Below are positions 1 through 13,560 of a DNA stretch of 64,000 nucleotides, piece after piece. The stretch covers positions 1,455,001 through 1,519,000 of the forward strand of contig JAJTWR010000275.1 in the NCBI GenBank assembly GCA_021613335.1. The letters are read 5' to 3'. Under the pieces are notes generated by a model that saw only the letters and a list, made by a program, of their open reading frames with translations, was not told where the DNA came from and made no database searches. Every line of letters starts with the position of its first letter. The first letter of the stretch is position 1. This DNA comes from Whitmania pigra (Eukaryota > Annelida > Clitellata > Hirudinida > Haemopidae). Both the position numbers and the translations under genes were made by a program.

Positions 1-72
1 GAAATTGCTGAGCAGCTGTTCCAGATAAGTGGATTCTTGACTCCAATTTTCCAGGAAGCACTCCATCCTCGC
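1..72 (-). CDS. Possible partial coding exon of an unidentified gene running off the left edge
   Basis: On the minus strand a good 3' splice site (pyrimidine-rich, ending TTCCAG) lies just right of position 72. From there an open frame runs to the window edge and reads like protein: R-R-M-E-C-F-L-E-N-W-S-Q-E-S, then a leucine-rich stretch. An in-frame ATG sits at 66-64. The family is not recognised and only about 24 codons are visible. The DNA to the right is microsatellite, consistent with an intron or flank. It could also be chance. Confidence 0.3.
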
Positions 73-840
73 CTGGAATGACTGGGTTGAGTGTAAAAGA
101 GGACACTGATTATTATTATTATTATTATTATTAATATTATTATTACTAATATTAATATTTATTGTTGTCGTTATCATAATGTTTCTACTTTTTAACAATG
201 TGTTTATTTCTTTCATAACCATCAGAATTAAAAAACAACAACTAATATTTGTTAATAATTCGACAGAAATCATCCTGTAATTTTCAAAATTAATTAATTA
301 ATCAGCAAATCCAAAATGAAACTTGATCGTACGGGCTTTCTCAGTATCATTTTCGTTTTCATTTCGTTTTAGTGCAATTACAACAATTTATTTGCCGTCT
401 CCTGAATTACGCCGAAATATTATGGGGAGTTTAAACCCTCATTTTGGCATTTTCGGTTTGCTAATTATTTTCTATGAAAGGGACTATCCTTTGTATTATA
501 ATTTCTAATTTTTTATTTTATTTATTTGTTTAATCGGTCGAATTGCTAATAGCCACTAATACGACCAGCTTCGGCAAAAATGATACAACCAGTCAGCGTC
601 GAGCGAGGAAAAAGCAGGATACAGATTAGTGGGTAATTGATAAAAAATTTAGAAAAATCATTCTCGAGGATTAATGCTCTGAAACGGGAGAAAGTGCCAG
701 CAGATACCTCGTATGGTAGGAAATTCCAGACAACAACAATGCTGTTCAAAAAAAACTTTCTAGCTTTATTAGCTGAGCACTTCCTCGCACGTAACTTAAG
801 GCGTTGTCCCCGCGTTCGATTACACTCTGCTAATTGAACA

Positions 841-841
841 A

Positions 842-883
<42 letters not shown>

Positions 884-962
884 ATTAATAATATTATTAT
901 TATTCCTATATTATTATTATTTAATTATTTAATTATTATTATAATTATTTAATTATTATTAT
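841..962. repeat. (ATT)n microsatellite, interrupted
   Basis: About 120 bases of mostly ATT/TTA units with a few interruptions. It is one of many such tracts in this genome. Several others directly follow SINE-like tails, so this may be an old SINE tail, but no SINE body is visible here. Confidence 0.85.
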
Positions 963-1320
963 CATCATTTCTTATTTTAATTAATTCTTTGTTTCTGTTG
1001 TTATGGTTGATTATCCAAAGTCATCCCATCTCCTCCTCCGCCTCCTGATTCCGTGGTTGCGGTTATGTTTTGTTTTTCAAAAAAAGTTAGAATAATGATT
1101 AAATTATTAACCTTAATTCAAGGTTGGGCTAGGGTTAAGGTTAATGAATATTAATGAGTTAATTAACATGGATTTTTCATGAAAGAAAAAGGAGCAGGCA
1201 AAATCTAACAAGCAGATGTAATTGGAAACAGTTGCGTGAAAAAGTGGTAACAGTAAAAAAATAACGCAAAAAAAACTATAATTTTTGTCTTTAAGTCGTT
1301 GTTTCTACTATTAATGACAT

Positions 1321-1339
1321 TATTATTATTATTACTATA

Positions 1340-1423
<84 letters not shown>

Positions 1424-1444
1424 TTTTTTTTTTTATTATTATTA
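1321..1444. repeat. (ATT)n microsatellite with a short T run
   Basis: A nearly pure ATT/TTA tract of about 110 bases, interrupted by a run of about twelve T. No coding significance is seen. Confidence 0.9.
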
Positions 1445-2878
1445 TTTCTCCTTGTTACCTCTATTAATACCACTTTGATGAAATAATTGTTTTCTAAAAA
1501 AATTAATGCCATTATTTTGAAGCTATTTCTCACAGCTAGAAAAATAACGGTAATTTGAGAAAATTATTTTTCCCCTGAGAAGATAAACGCGGCAATTAGG
1601 CATTCGTAATGCACGTTTATTTTTGTTATGCCCCACTTCCTGCATGTGCTAACAGCGCACAGACAATTAATTCATACTTCGACTACAATTATGCCAAACA
1701 CCGGACATTAAGTGAATGAATTGGTGAATGAATGATCTTCCTTTTAAGTGTCCAATGTTAAAGCCTGAAACTTTTCACTGCGATGTTCCGCGGGTGATTT
1801 CTATCTCCCCCTAAGGAATGCCCCATGAGGGGTTCAAAGTCTGACCGGGGCCGCCGAAATTTGAAATTTCAAATCTGAGGTCCCTAAAATGTTTCAATCT
1901 GACAATGGGAAAAAAAAGGTTCATGATTGTAAAATTTTAATATTTTTAAAACCTGGCGGTCTATTATTATTAAAAAAATGTAAATGTAATAATAATTTTT
2001 TTAAATATAATCTTTTTTTTAAAATTATTTTTATGATTATTATCAAGCCAAATAAAGTTTACAGTTTAAATCCCTGAAGACCAACGATTATTAAGGGACT
2101 GCAATTTCAAGCGACCCTGAACTTTAACGTGACATGACCCTGAATACAAGGTCACTTTACCAGAACAATGGCTGGTTAGAAGAATGAAAGAGGAATAAAT
2201 AATTTGATTTCAGTATTCTCTAAGCTTGTATCGTTGGCCTGAAAATTGTAGGCATTAACAATTGCATGTTTCGAAAACTACTTTTGTGGTATGCGGACCC
2301 TACGCATGATCGGATATTTAGATTGCGCATCGGGTTGTAGTATAAATAAACTAATAATTATAATATATACAAATTATAATAATTATAATTTTTTAAAGTA
2401 AATGTTTTCAAAATACATACATGAAGCGTAGATCTGGTGTAAAGAACAGCCTGCAATCACGACCGATAACAATACTACTAACAACTGCCATCCGTACTTA
2501 ATATGAACACGTTCAGTACAGCAGTACAAAAGTGCTGATAACAATACTTTATAGATTAATAAATTAACTAACAATAATAGCAAATGGCATCAGTACTAAA
2601 TATGGGCACGCTCAGTACAGAAGCAAAGGCGCTCAACTCTAATCAAAGCCTTTTACGTCAGAGAATGATTTGAGGAGTCTGAGGCAGGAATTTCGTAAAA
2701 ATTCTTTGCTTATTGAAGCCGGAAGGTCGGTCTTGGAAAATGCTCTTAAGAATGAATAATCTTACGCTCTAAAATTATCTAGCGCTGACTTCTGCTAGGA
2801 ATCCATTCATCCATCTTCCCGGAATATATTCATTCATTCACCCACCTAAAAATCCAACCACACACTCATAACGTCAAT

Positions 2879-2945
2879 CATCCATCCGTCCGTCCGTCCG
2901 TCCGTCCGTCCGTCTGCCCGTCCATCCATCCAGCCAGCCATCTAC
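2879..2945. repeat. (CCGT)n / (CCAT)n tetranucleotide repeat
   Basis: A run of CCGT units followed by CCAT and CCAG variants. This is a simple tandem repeat. Confidence 0.9.
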
Positions 2946-3854
2946 CTGTCCCATCACAAGAATTTGTGAATTACCAGCGCGGAAATTTCCTTAGAGCTGC
3001 CCGTAAACATCTTTAGGGTCGTCTAAGTACCGATGATCAATGACCCCGGGTCATAAGGCCACGCAATGAAGCCACATCTCAGGTCGATGTCGGCGTCATC
3101 CTAGCGCCCATTCAGCGCAGAAACACGAAGGACAATGAACACTGCTAGCAATATGTGATGACTTTTTTGTGCCAAAGTATCAGAAAGGAGAGATAATAAC
3201 AAATGGAAGGTGTATCACACGTACAGATGCATTCACGTAATACTTGTCCGTTGTACTTGATTGTACTCGATAATTTGTACTCTGCACCTTGTACTTGCAA
3301 CAATGTGTTGTAAGTGAACTAATACAGAGCAGAGGAGATGTTCGTATGTATTTCTTTCGTTCAACTGTTACATGTACCTGATGAGAAAAAACCACTTTCA
3401 CTAAAATGCCTACGTACAATATTCGAAAATTAATTAACTGCCGCTGTTTTTGTTGTTGTTATTATAATTATTATTATTGCTGATGCTATTGTTGTTGTTG
3501 ATGTTGATGGTGTTTACATCATTCCGGGCCAATGAAAACCTCGCTAAGTAGGTCGAGAATTCGAAGCACACATAGGACGTAAAACAGGTCAGAATCGATT
3601 ATGAGAAAAGTGATAATAATAACAACTTATTAGTTAAACATTAAACATTATTACTTATAATAATTTATTTGCATTAAATTAATAATTAATATTATTTATA
3701 ATAAATTATTATTGTCGTTATTATTATGGAAAATGTATTTTATTTAACTCTACGATCATAATTAATATCTAATCAACACCACTTCGAATGAGACAGTGAA
3801 GGATGTCATTGTGGGATGTTGATAATAATTAATTAATTAATTACAATTTATGTC

Positions 3855-3950
3855 ATCATCATCATCAGTATTATGATTGTCAACATCATCATCATCATCA
3901 TCATCATCAGTATTATTATTGTCATCATCATCATCATCATCATCATCATA
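3855..3950. repeat. (ATC)n microsatellite
   Basis: Two blocks of ATC/TCA units separated by a repeated phrase containing 'agtattat..attgtca'. The whole block looks locally duplicated. Confidence 0.85.
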
Positions 3951-4118
3951 ATTACTCAAACGTCAGCCGCTCTTGATGTTGTTAGCATTTTGAATCGCGC
4001 TTGTTTAGCCGTCGTCATCATTCGAGTAATGTGATTGTTATTATCATCGATATTATTATTTTCATTATTACTATAATCATTATCATTATCGATATAATTA
4101 GTTTGCAATTACCATTAT

Positions 4119-4705
<587 letters not shown>

Positions 4706-5488
4706 TTTATCGGTACTAGTTGTACATTAATAAGAAATGCGTTTGTACCTATTCATGATCTTGTTGCTATTGATGTCGAAATATCTAATTATAATAATTT
4801 TTATTTTTGTTGTTGATGGCGTTGTCGTGGCAACTCGAGCTGAGAAATTAGATTTCCTACTCTGCAAGAAACTAAATATGGAAAAATTTATGGTGTTTTA
4901 TATTTTTAAGCGAGATCATGAGATTATTCGACCATTGAAACTGAAAGTTATCAGACAACTTTTCCATGACTTACAAGACAAATAAGGAAACATTCCTTAA
5001 ATGATCTTAAGATATTGGATATTAAGACTTGTTCATATCGATATGAAAACAGAACAATGCGTATCAAAACAGACGATGACAAAAATCACATTTCCAAACA
5101 GCATCTACGAATTTGAAAAAAAATAAAAACAAATTTTTACAATAAATGTTTCTTGACAATTTATTTAGCGCCTGCATTAAACATCAACATCGTTCAGATA
5201 AGCCAGTCATTTTATCGCAGTTCAACTCTCCAATCACGATCAAGTTTAGACGCACGTGCATTCATAATCAGTTTTTCGTTTAAAAAATTCCAGACAAAAA
5301 TAAATGAAAATCAAATTTTAATTTAAATAACATAAATAAAAAATAATTTAAAACAGACGACAGACGTTTTCATTTGAATTAATTAAGAGCTAAACCAAAA
5401 TTTAGTTCTACCGAAAATGTTCATGAATAATTAACTAGGTACTATTTTTAGAACATTACGGCACTTCTCAAAATAGATATCACTCGAC

Positions 5489-5496
5489 TATATAAA
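5489..5496 (+). promoter_or_regulatory. TATA box, candidate core promoter of the DUSP10-like gene
   Basis: TATATAAA lies in a less repetitive context. It would place a start site near 5515-5525, about 500 bases upstream of the favoured start codon at 6016. A 5' leader of that size, or one with an intron, is plausible. The assignment rests on motif and position only. Confidence 0.5.
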
Positions 5497-6015
5497 CAGA
5501 GAGAACTCGTATACAGCAGATTGACAGTGGTTGCCGAATATTGGCTGTCGTCTGCTTTTTTTTTGCGAACTTTTCCCATTTAAAAGTTTATTCGTATTTT
5601 TTGCTGAGAGATATTACATAACCTGTGAAATCTCTGGAAGTAGCTTGTTGGTACTGATTGATCAGGTTAGGAGATATTCATCATGCCTTTTTATTTTTGA
5701 ACTCAAATATACCTTGAAGCTCATTTTAGGCTTTAATTTAAGCAGAATTGTTTATTGTTATGAAAATTGTTATACGTTGGCCTATTTTACCAAGGAGTTT
5801 GATCTGTTCTGTTATGCAGTCATCAAGACGAAAAGGAAGGAAATTAAAAATCTACAATATCATTGACACCGATGCATTCATCTGCCAGTACTGAAAGTCG
5901 GATTAGCGTCAACTCACACACCATAAAGTCTTTTGTGCTTCTGTTTTACAAGCTAGTCTGTTACTTGTACTTTGTCGAGTTGAGCTCAAAGCTTGAAATT
6001 CTCAAGAGGCATATC

Positions 6016-8525
6016 ATGGCTGTTGTCATCCAGAGACTCAGTGAGAGGACGCTTTCTGCAAAGTCAGTCGAGTTGTCCTCTTCCTCGGATTCCGAGGACA
6101 GCTGCGGCAGCACCGACGTACCGGAAATCGAGAGAGGAGCGGACGGGCTGAGGCTCTCTTTTGGAAAAGTTGCCCAGAAGAGAAATCTAAGGGAGGAAGA
6201 CGAAATCGAGGAACGGCCTAGGGGTGCCAAGTCCCCGACCATAATTTCTTGCAACTCCTCCCCGTCGTTGTTATTGGCTTCCATGTTCGACCAGCCCCCC
6301 GTTTCAGTATTAACAGATTCTGCTAACAAACCGACGTCTTTCAACAACGTTCGCCTGACCTCAGACTTCAAGTTGATACTCAGCAGTACCACTTCCCCAG
6401 CCTTGAGGAACGACAAAGATGAAGTAAAAGGTTTTCAGTCGCTCAATTCCTGCCAGAAATCGTCTCCTCGGGGAATCCAGGAAGGGAGGCCGCTTCCCGT
6501 TTCTTCGGAGGATCTTGCCGAGCGCCTCTCGTCCGATGACGGCCGCACGCTGGCCATAGATTGTCGGAGTTTCATGAAGTACAACTCGAACCACGTCGTA
6601 GGCGCCATCAACGCCTGCTGCACCAACCCGACCATTAAGAAAAGGTTCGGCGACGGAAAGATCGGGGTCCTGGAGTTGATCTCAGGTGCTGAGAACAAGA
6701 AGAAGTTTCAGGAGTTCACTTCGTCCCAGCAGTGCACCGTCGTCATTTACGACGACGACTCGACGGATGTCGGAGAGACGGGCTGCCTCTCTGTGATTGC
6801 CGCGAGGCTAGCCGTCCTTGGAAACGAAGTGGAGTTTCTCAAAGGTGAGGAATCCATTTTGTTATTATTGCCAGGTGATAAATTTATTTTATAAATTATT
6901 AATATATTATATAGCATTAATATTGGGTTAAAGTATTATTGTGTTTTATTACCAAAGGCTTTTATAATTTTGTTACTTTACATAATAGTTTAGGTTTATT
7001 GCTTTTTTAAGCTTTCCCTCATAGTTTAGTTGCCAATTAAATATGGCCCGTAAATAATGCTATTATAAATAAACATGATTAAAAGTAATGTTATTATGAA
7101 TAAACACGATCAAAAGCAATGTTATTACGACCAGCTAAACTTCGTTACAAGTAACCGTTAATACAATTGTTAATTGAGGCTGTTCCGTAGAAGTATTTGT
7201 CAGCCAGTTCTAGGAGTATCGAGTTCATTATGACCAAAAATTAATATTAACAACTCAACGCAATAACTTCCTTAACTAATTGTTGTAATGGCTGCCCTCA
7301 ACTCGTAGCATCCTGTTAGGTCCAATTACTATTACTTCTGCTATTTTCTGGAGACAGTACTAAACGTATTAATGATTGATAATAATAATAACAGCAATAA
7401 TTACATTAATAACATTATTATTATTATTGTTGTTGTTTGAAGATGATAATTGTTGTTATTCGCATTGTTAAAGGACCTATTAGCTGCTGTAGACTTTGCA
7501 TTGGCCATGAATCATTATAGGCTGGGTCTCACTGACACAGCTGCATGAATTACAACGTGGCTATGGTGTTGATGACGATAATATTAGCAGTGGTGATGAT
7601 GATTTCGATTCACAGATCTAAGAAAGCTCTTTAATGACGCAATAATCGTTAGACAATAGGCTAGCTATTATCGACTACATTCATCAAATAGGTTTTCAGA
7701 TTTTGTAATTACATTAATCATCGACATCTTAATATTGTCATGTATTGACTTTTGACTGTTTGAGTCTCGTCGATTGGAAGGTGATCATAAAACATTAACA
7801 CCGACTTCTAAAAATTTCTACAGGTGGCCTGAAGGACTTCATGGTAAACCACTCTAACCTGTGCAGCCAGCCCGTGGTCATTGAGCAACGCCCTCTGCTG
7901 TTCAGTCCCACGTCCCCTTACGTCGACGCTGCCATCGACAGCACAGTCATGACGGAGATCCTTCCTCATCTCTGTCTTGGAAACGAGAAGGATGCGGCCG
8001 ACATGGCACGCCTGGAAGGGGCGAGGATAACGCACGTCCTCAACGTGTCCACGTCCATCCCCCTCTTCTGCGAGCTCCAAAGACCAGGGGCCTTCAGCGC
8101 TCTGAGGCTGTCTGCCACGGACAGTGGTTCCCAGAACATCAAGCAGTACTTTGGTCAGGCCATCGACTTTATCGGTTTGTTTCCTTCTGTTTGGTTTTTG
8201 AGTTGTTATGCTTAACTCATTATTCAAAATTTCCTTTTTTTCCCGTACAGAGGCAGCCCGAAAAAGCGGAGGCAAGGTACTGGTCCACTGCCAGGCTGGG
8301 GTGTCGAGGTCCCCCACGATCACCATGGCTTACCTCATGGCCAAGTTCGGCCACTCGTCCCTGGATGCTTTCGGCATCGTCAAGTCCAAGAGGGCCATAG
8401 TCTCCCCGAACATCAATTTCATGGGACAACTGTTGGAGTTTGAATCGCGTCTGAAGGAAGCGTCCCCCATGGGAGGCTCCGGAAACCCAGGAGGGAATCC
8501 GGAAATGTCCGAATTTGAAAATTGA
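6016..8525 (+). CDS. DUSP10: MAP-kinase phosphatase, DUSP10/MKP-5-like (3 coding exons)
   Basis: Dual-specificity phosphatase expected to dephosphorylate and switch off p38 and JNK. Coding exons are 6016-6844, 7824-8174 and 8251-8525. The phases join exactly and give 484 residues, close to the roughly 480 of vertebrate DUSP10. The serine-rich N-terminus is followed by a rhodanese/CH2 domain (about 165-280) beginning L-A-I-D-C-R-S. A basic docking motif (I-K-K-R-F) is followed by G-D-G-K-I-G-V-L-E-L-I-S, as in DUSP10. The catalytic domain (about 320-465) carries the general-acid A-T-D-S and the signature H-C-Q-A-G-V-S-R-S, with its cysteine near residue 407, then N-F-M-G-Q-L-L-E-F-E. The open frame extends upstream to an ATG at 5863, adding 51 residues. 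I prefer 6016 because the length then matches the family. A decayed copy of the intron 1/exon 2 junction lies at 18431-18566. Confidence 0.93.
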
Positions 8526-8686
8526 CGATGCTGCGATTTCGCAGGCTGTTGTTGGTTTTCGGGAAGAAAGGGCTTGTCACAGTCTTCATCCTTTGGACAG
8601 ATTAGGTCAGACAGATTGTCTGGCTGAGAAATCTTTGGAGCTGGAAGCGTAACCATCGATTTTGTCTATTGTTTGCTATTTATATA

Positions 8687-8697
8687 TATTATTATTA

Positions 8698-8760
<63 letters not shown>
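8687..8760. repeat. (ATT)n microsatellite in the DUSP10 3' untranslated region
   Basis: About 70 bases of ATT units lie between the stop codon at 8525 and the poly(A) signal at 8871. If that signal is the one used, the tract is transcribed. Confidence 0.8.
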
Positions 8761-8764
<4 letters not shown>

Positions 8765-8870
8765 CACATCTTGCATTTTTTGAACATATTTCCTATTTTC
8801 ATCTCTGGTGCTCCATCCACATCCGAATTATCTCATGCATAACGCTGGATTGATTTTTCCTTATTATAAT

Positions 8871-8876
8871 AATAAA
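8871..8876 (+). terminator. Poly(A) signal AATAAA, candidate 3' end of the DUSP10-like mRNA
   Basis: This is the first AATAAA downstream of the stop at 8525 and would give a 3' untranslated region of about 370 bases. It is a motif call only, in AT-rich DNA. Confidence 0.45.
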
Positions 8877-8889
8877 CAAAATTATTATT

Positions 8890-10743
8890 AATTATTTATC
8901 CTTGTAATTCGTAAAAACAAAACTTTTTTATCTTTCCACCCGTGTAAGTCCAGTCATTCCACGGACCTTATCTCAGGTTGAATGCACGATGTTGTTGTTG
9001 TTTGCCACAAACCGAGCTGAATCCGATAACAACTGATGCAACACTATTATCACCTCTGTATGTTGCACCCTATGCTGGTATAGCATATATCATCATCATC
9101 GTTGTTATTATTACTGTTGTTATTATTATTATTATTATATTATTATTATTATTGTTGTCGTTGTTGCAGTTGTAGCCCTTAGTTATTTCAGTTGTACAAT
9201 CGCCTATTGTCAGTTGTTACAGTAGTATAAATTATTCTTCTCGAGATGTTGTTGTTGTTGTTGTGGTTCTTATAGGCTTAGTATGTTTTTGTATGTTTTG
9301 TATGTTAATATTTTTTTATTTTTTTGTCGTCTTTGAAGTCCACAATGCGAGGTCTTTTGAAGGACCGCCATTTATATCATTTTTAATGTCACTTCAGTTT
9401 TATCGCCGACATTGTGCGCGCTATTGTGGGCGTGTTCAAGCATTTGAATGTGCACGTGACTATATCGAAGCACTCAAGCTAGTCGTAAAGCGGGAAAGTA
9501 CTTTGGCGTCTGCCTTAGCCCCCTGTCGACCACGTGTTAGAGGCTCAGGCCAGATGTAGGGCTTGCCCCGTGGTGAACTCTAAACCCATGGATTGATGAA
9601 ATTATATCTATCCAAAGGACTGAAATTTAAAATTTAATGAATTTCGATTTTAATTTTTAATAAAATTATTTTTGATGCGCTTTCTTTTCGTAGCCGTTTT
9701 TCTTTTCTCCTGGGGAGTTGGGTACGGGAAGGTTGAGTGGTTTTTTCATGGTTGATTGAAGCTTCCTTTTTTAAAATATTTTTGAAAAGAATATTTTCTC
9801 TTGTTTTCTTTCTTCGAGCATTCAAACGATTTTTTCTCAAATGCTATGACCGCAAAGATGGCAGATACTTATTGATTTACTATTGTTATTATTAGTATTG
9901 AATTATTATTATTACTATTATTATCATTGATGACATCTCAGCTTAATTGTAATTACCGTTAAACATTATGTGTAAATAAGCGCGTCCTCTCTCGCCCTAA
10001 GTTTATTAAAGTTACTATTAATATTATTAATGTTATTGCTATTAATATTATTATTAATAATTTTATTATTATTATTATTATTATTACACCAGGCAGTTCA
10101 ATCCAGTGATGATTTCTTGGCAGATGAGTCTGTCCATTTTAAACCGAAGACAATTTTTTTTTTTTTAAAATTCTTTTTAGTGCTTAATACTCTCCGTTTG
10201 GAATGTCAATCGCATTGTTTGAACATTCGCTCTTGTTCCTTTTTCAAGAGACGTTTATAGACAGAAAAAGAACGATTTTTGTGATAATAAAATAAAATAA
10301 AGCTATCTCAGAATTTTGTCTGAGTAATTTTAAAAAAAAAATAACATAAAATAAAAATACACCTTCAAAATCACGTAATCTGTCACAATGCATCATTCAC
10401 CTCGGTGAAAGTCCGTTCAATGCATTCCTGAACGAATGACGAAGGTGTAACGCTATACAGGTGAATCTACTCTTGAATCACCTGTACGATTCAAAGCTGT
10501 GGGGAGAGATTAAATGTTGTTGTTGATAATAGCTGAACAGCAGGAGAACACACGTACAACAACAATGGGCAATGGTATTGGCTGATGCAATAGCAGTAGC
10601 GAGCTGCTCAGTTGAAAGTTGTTGTTGCTGTTGTTACTCATTTGATCGCTAAACCAGTTCGGCAGTTTCGGACCAGCTTCGATGTCGAACTCTAGGCCTT
10701 ATTTATTATTATTGTTATTTTATTATTATTATTATTATTATTG

Positions 10744-10779
<36 letters not shown>

Positions 10780-12430
10780 TATTATTATTATATTATTATT
10801 ATTATTGTTGTTGTTGTTGTTGTTGTTGTTGTTATAGTTGTTGTTATTAATATTATTATCATTATGCTAATTAGTTAAATGCGTTATTGCTGTTTCGCAA
10901 CAACTATGAAATCATTGTTGACTTTCAAACTCATCATGACTACAATCTCTGGCATTCCTTAAGTCTTCAAATTCTTATAAAGGTTTTACCAGGATTGGGT
11001 CATCAATTGCAAATGTTACGAATTGCGTACATGGGATATTTATTTGTAAACAAAGTCATTCTTTTACACAACCATATTTACAATTAATTACGCATTTTAT
11101 TTATTAGGTATTAATTTACTAGGTTATAATTTTTTACTAAAATATTATTCTGTTATAATTTATTATTTCATTCTTCTATATAAGCATATTTATTATTTAT
11201 TTGGTTACTATAATTTATATTTGAATTATAATTGTATATTAAAATATTATTTTCTTATAATGTAATATTTCACTATAATTTGTCGGTTGGCCCAAACTTC
11301 TATTTCTTAAATTTGTTTCAATCAATTTTGTCAATCACTCTGTGGTGGATAAATCAATCGACAACCAACAAAAAATCTGTTATTGGTTGCAGATCGGCTA
11401 CAATCGAATTTTATTGCCTTTAAAATTATTAAAATAAATTTATTCGATATATTTTTATGCAAAAATGCGGATGTTCTTCGCAAAATAAGGGGGAGAGGGA
11501 TAAAAATCGACATAATTAATAATATTTGTCATAATTTTTAGTCAATAATAGCAGCAATATTACTACCTTCCACATCAATGACTTGTCACAACCAATTATT
11601 TTAAAAATATTTTTTGGTCACCAGAAATAAGTCGACTCATTTTTCGTTTGAACTCAGAACATTTACGAAAGGCATCTTTAATCTTTAAATTGTCGCCATT
11701 TTTCCTTTGACTTCAAAGTAATTCTTGGTTTCACAGAAGCCCTCGATGCTGATCTAATTGTAGGACGCTGTAAAAGGCAACCTAGTCCAGGCTTTACGTG
11801 GCAAAATTTTGGTTTTTAATTTTCTAAAAAAAAAAATAAATAAATGCATAATAAAAATTACTAACTAACAAATGCAATAGATTAAAATTTAATCACGACC
11901 AGGCCTGTGTTTAGGGATGGGGTGAGGTCAAAAAATTTAATTGTAAATTTTGTAGATTTATATAACATTATAAAATCTTAAAACCATTTTTATTTATTAT
12001 TATTATTAAGATTTGATATGGATTTTGTAAAATAAAAAAATGACCCACCCTGAAATCATTTTCTGACTACGTGCCAGCTTCTGCCATATTTAAAGCGATT
12101 GGAAGTCGTTTGTCCTTGACGACTTGAGGGAGGGCCTCGTATTCGTATTCTTAATGAACAGGAGATATTTTAGTGATTAATTAATATGGCTGCCAAAAAA
12201 AGATTTGATCGGCTGTTTCTGAAGGGCGCCAAATAAAATGAGCATTGAAAGCCTTCTTCATATTCTGGTTGCTCTCTACGATGAGATGTCTGCTCTTAAA
12301 AGGGGATAGATAGGTTAGAGTATCCTGGAATTTGTTAAATGTGGTGAGTGCCTCTATTTTCGTAAAATTATAAAATTCGTTTCCTATTTTTGTTAATTAC
12401 CTCACGTTATTGCTTCATTATCATCATTGT
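8890..12430. other. Intergenic stretch with microsatellites, no gene recognised
   Basis: Mostly AT-rich DNA with ATT and GTT tracts (9120-9160, 10030-10090, 10705-10860). A locally less AT-rich block at about 9360-9560 contains a CACGTGAC E-box near 9453. Its 98-codon open frame shows no family, so it may be a regulatory block. Short inverted repeats occur at 10390-10430 and 10455-10486 (TACAGGTGA against TCACCTGTA). Confidence 0.6.
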
Positions 12431-12439
12431 TGTGGGTGC

Positions 12440-12534
12440 GCATGCTAATTAGCCTATGCAGCTACAGGAGCTAGGAGCGGGAACTTTCTTTTGTTCCATC
12501 TAGTTCTTATAGCTGCATAGGGTGGTTAGCGTGT
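12440..12534 (+). ncRNA. Long near-perfect hairpin, microRNA-precursor-like
   Basis: The two halves of this roughly 90-base segment pair along almost their whole length. GCTAATTAGCCTATGCAGCTA faces the complementary arm TAGCTGCATAGG-GTGGTTAGC, the stem continues with GGAGCTAGG against TCTAGTTCT, and it closes with GGAAC/GTTCC around the loop TTTCTTTT. I count about 33 paired positions including G-U pairs, two or three single mismatches and a three-base bulge near the loop. Size and shape suit an animal pre-miRNA. I do not recognise the arms as a known family. The alternatives are a palindromic MITE or a hairpin functional on the other strand. Confidence 0.4.
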
Positions 12535-13359
12535 AATTCTTGTGTTAGTTAGTTGCGTGTATTGTCAGTAGTAAAGTTGTGTGTAAGTTGTTTGTGATGT
12601 CTTGATAACTTTTTAATTTCGAGTTATATCATCAACATCACCGTCAAATTTATACATTTTCCATGATTTTTTATAATTGCATTATCTTTTATCAACTTCC
12701 AAATAGTCATCCATGCATAAGTATCTTTTTCTTTTGGTGCATTTGTTAAATGGTGCATTGCAAAATGTTGAAAAAGATAAAAAATGGCTAAATTGGTCAG
12801 TGCTGATTATTGGCTAGGTGCTGCCAATCGACCATGATGATTGTGATAATTAAGATCTATGTGGGCGGAAACTTTGTGATTGTATGATGCTCTCAGATTC
12901 CGATGCAGAGCTATTTATGGCATGGATGATGTCATCGTCAAATGAAGTCAAATCGAATAATACAATCTTTATGGTGGCATAGGTCTTAATCATGGGAATC
13001 AAGTCAATCGTAAATATAATAATAATGATAAGTAATTTGTGGTTGTTATCAATCTTTGTTGGAGTAACCATTGGTAAAAATGCTGCTTATTGGATGATGA
13101 TGATGATGATCACCTTCATCACCACCATCAGGGCAACCACAAACCACCTCTACTATTTTTACTTACACAATAATAATCTTTATGTTTAAGCACTGAAGTC
13201 ACATTGATAATCAATAATTATATTATTATCATTTTGCCATTATCGTGATCATCATCTTCATCAGCTGCCTGTTCCCAAGAAGAAAGAGAGGTCCTGGTCA
13301 TGGAGATGGAAGATGGATCACCAAACTCCACTATTCTTTCTAGGATGGCCATAATCTAG

Positions 13360-13440
13360 TAAGAATGGATGGATGGATTGATGAATGAATGAATGGATGG
13401 ATGGGTGAATGAATGGGTGGATTGGTGGATAGACAAATGA
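13360..13440. repeat. (GGAT)n / (GAAT)n tetranucleotide repeat
   Basis: Tandem GGAT and GAAT units with variants. The open frame across it on the minus strand is repeat translation. Confidence 0.85.
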
Positions 13441-13560
13441 ATAGTTAAGAAGATATTTTGAGACAGTGGGAGGACAAATGCAGTAATAAATGGATGAAGG
13501 AGATGGAGATAATTTTGTTGCTTCATAATTATTTTGACAACCAGATGATTGGATGCAGTC

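Noticed and set aside
5531..5866. 111-codon open frame upstream of DUSP10
   Set aside because: No family features. It lies between the TATA box and the start codon, so it is more likely 5' leader or intron.
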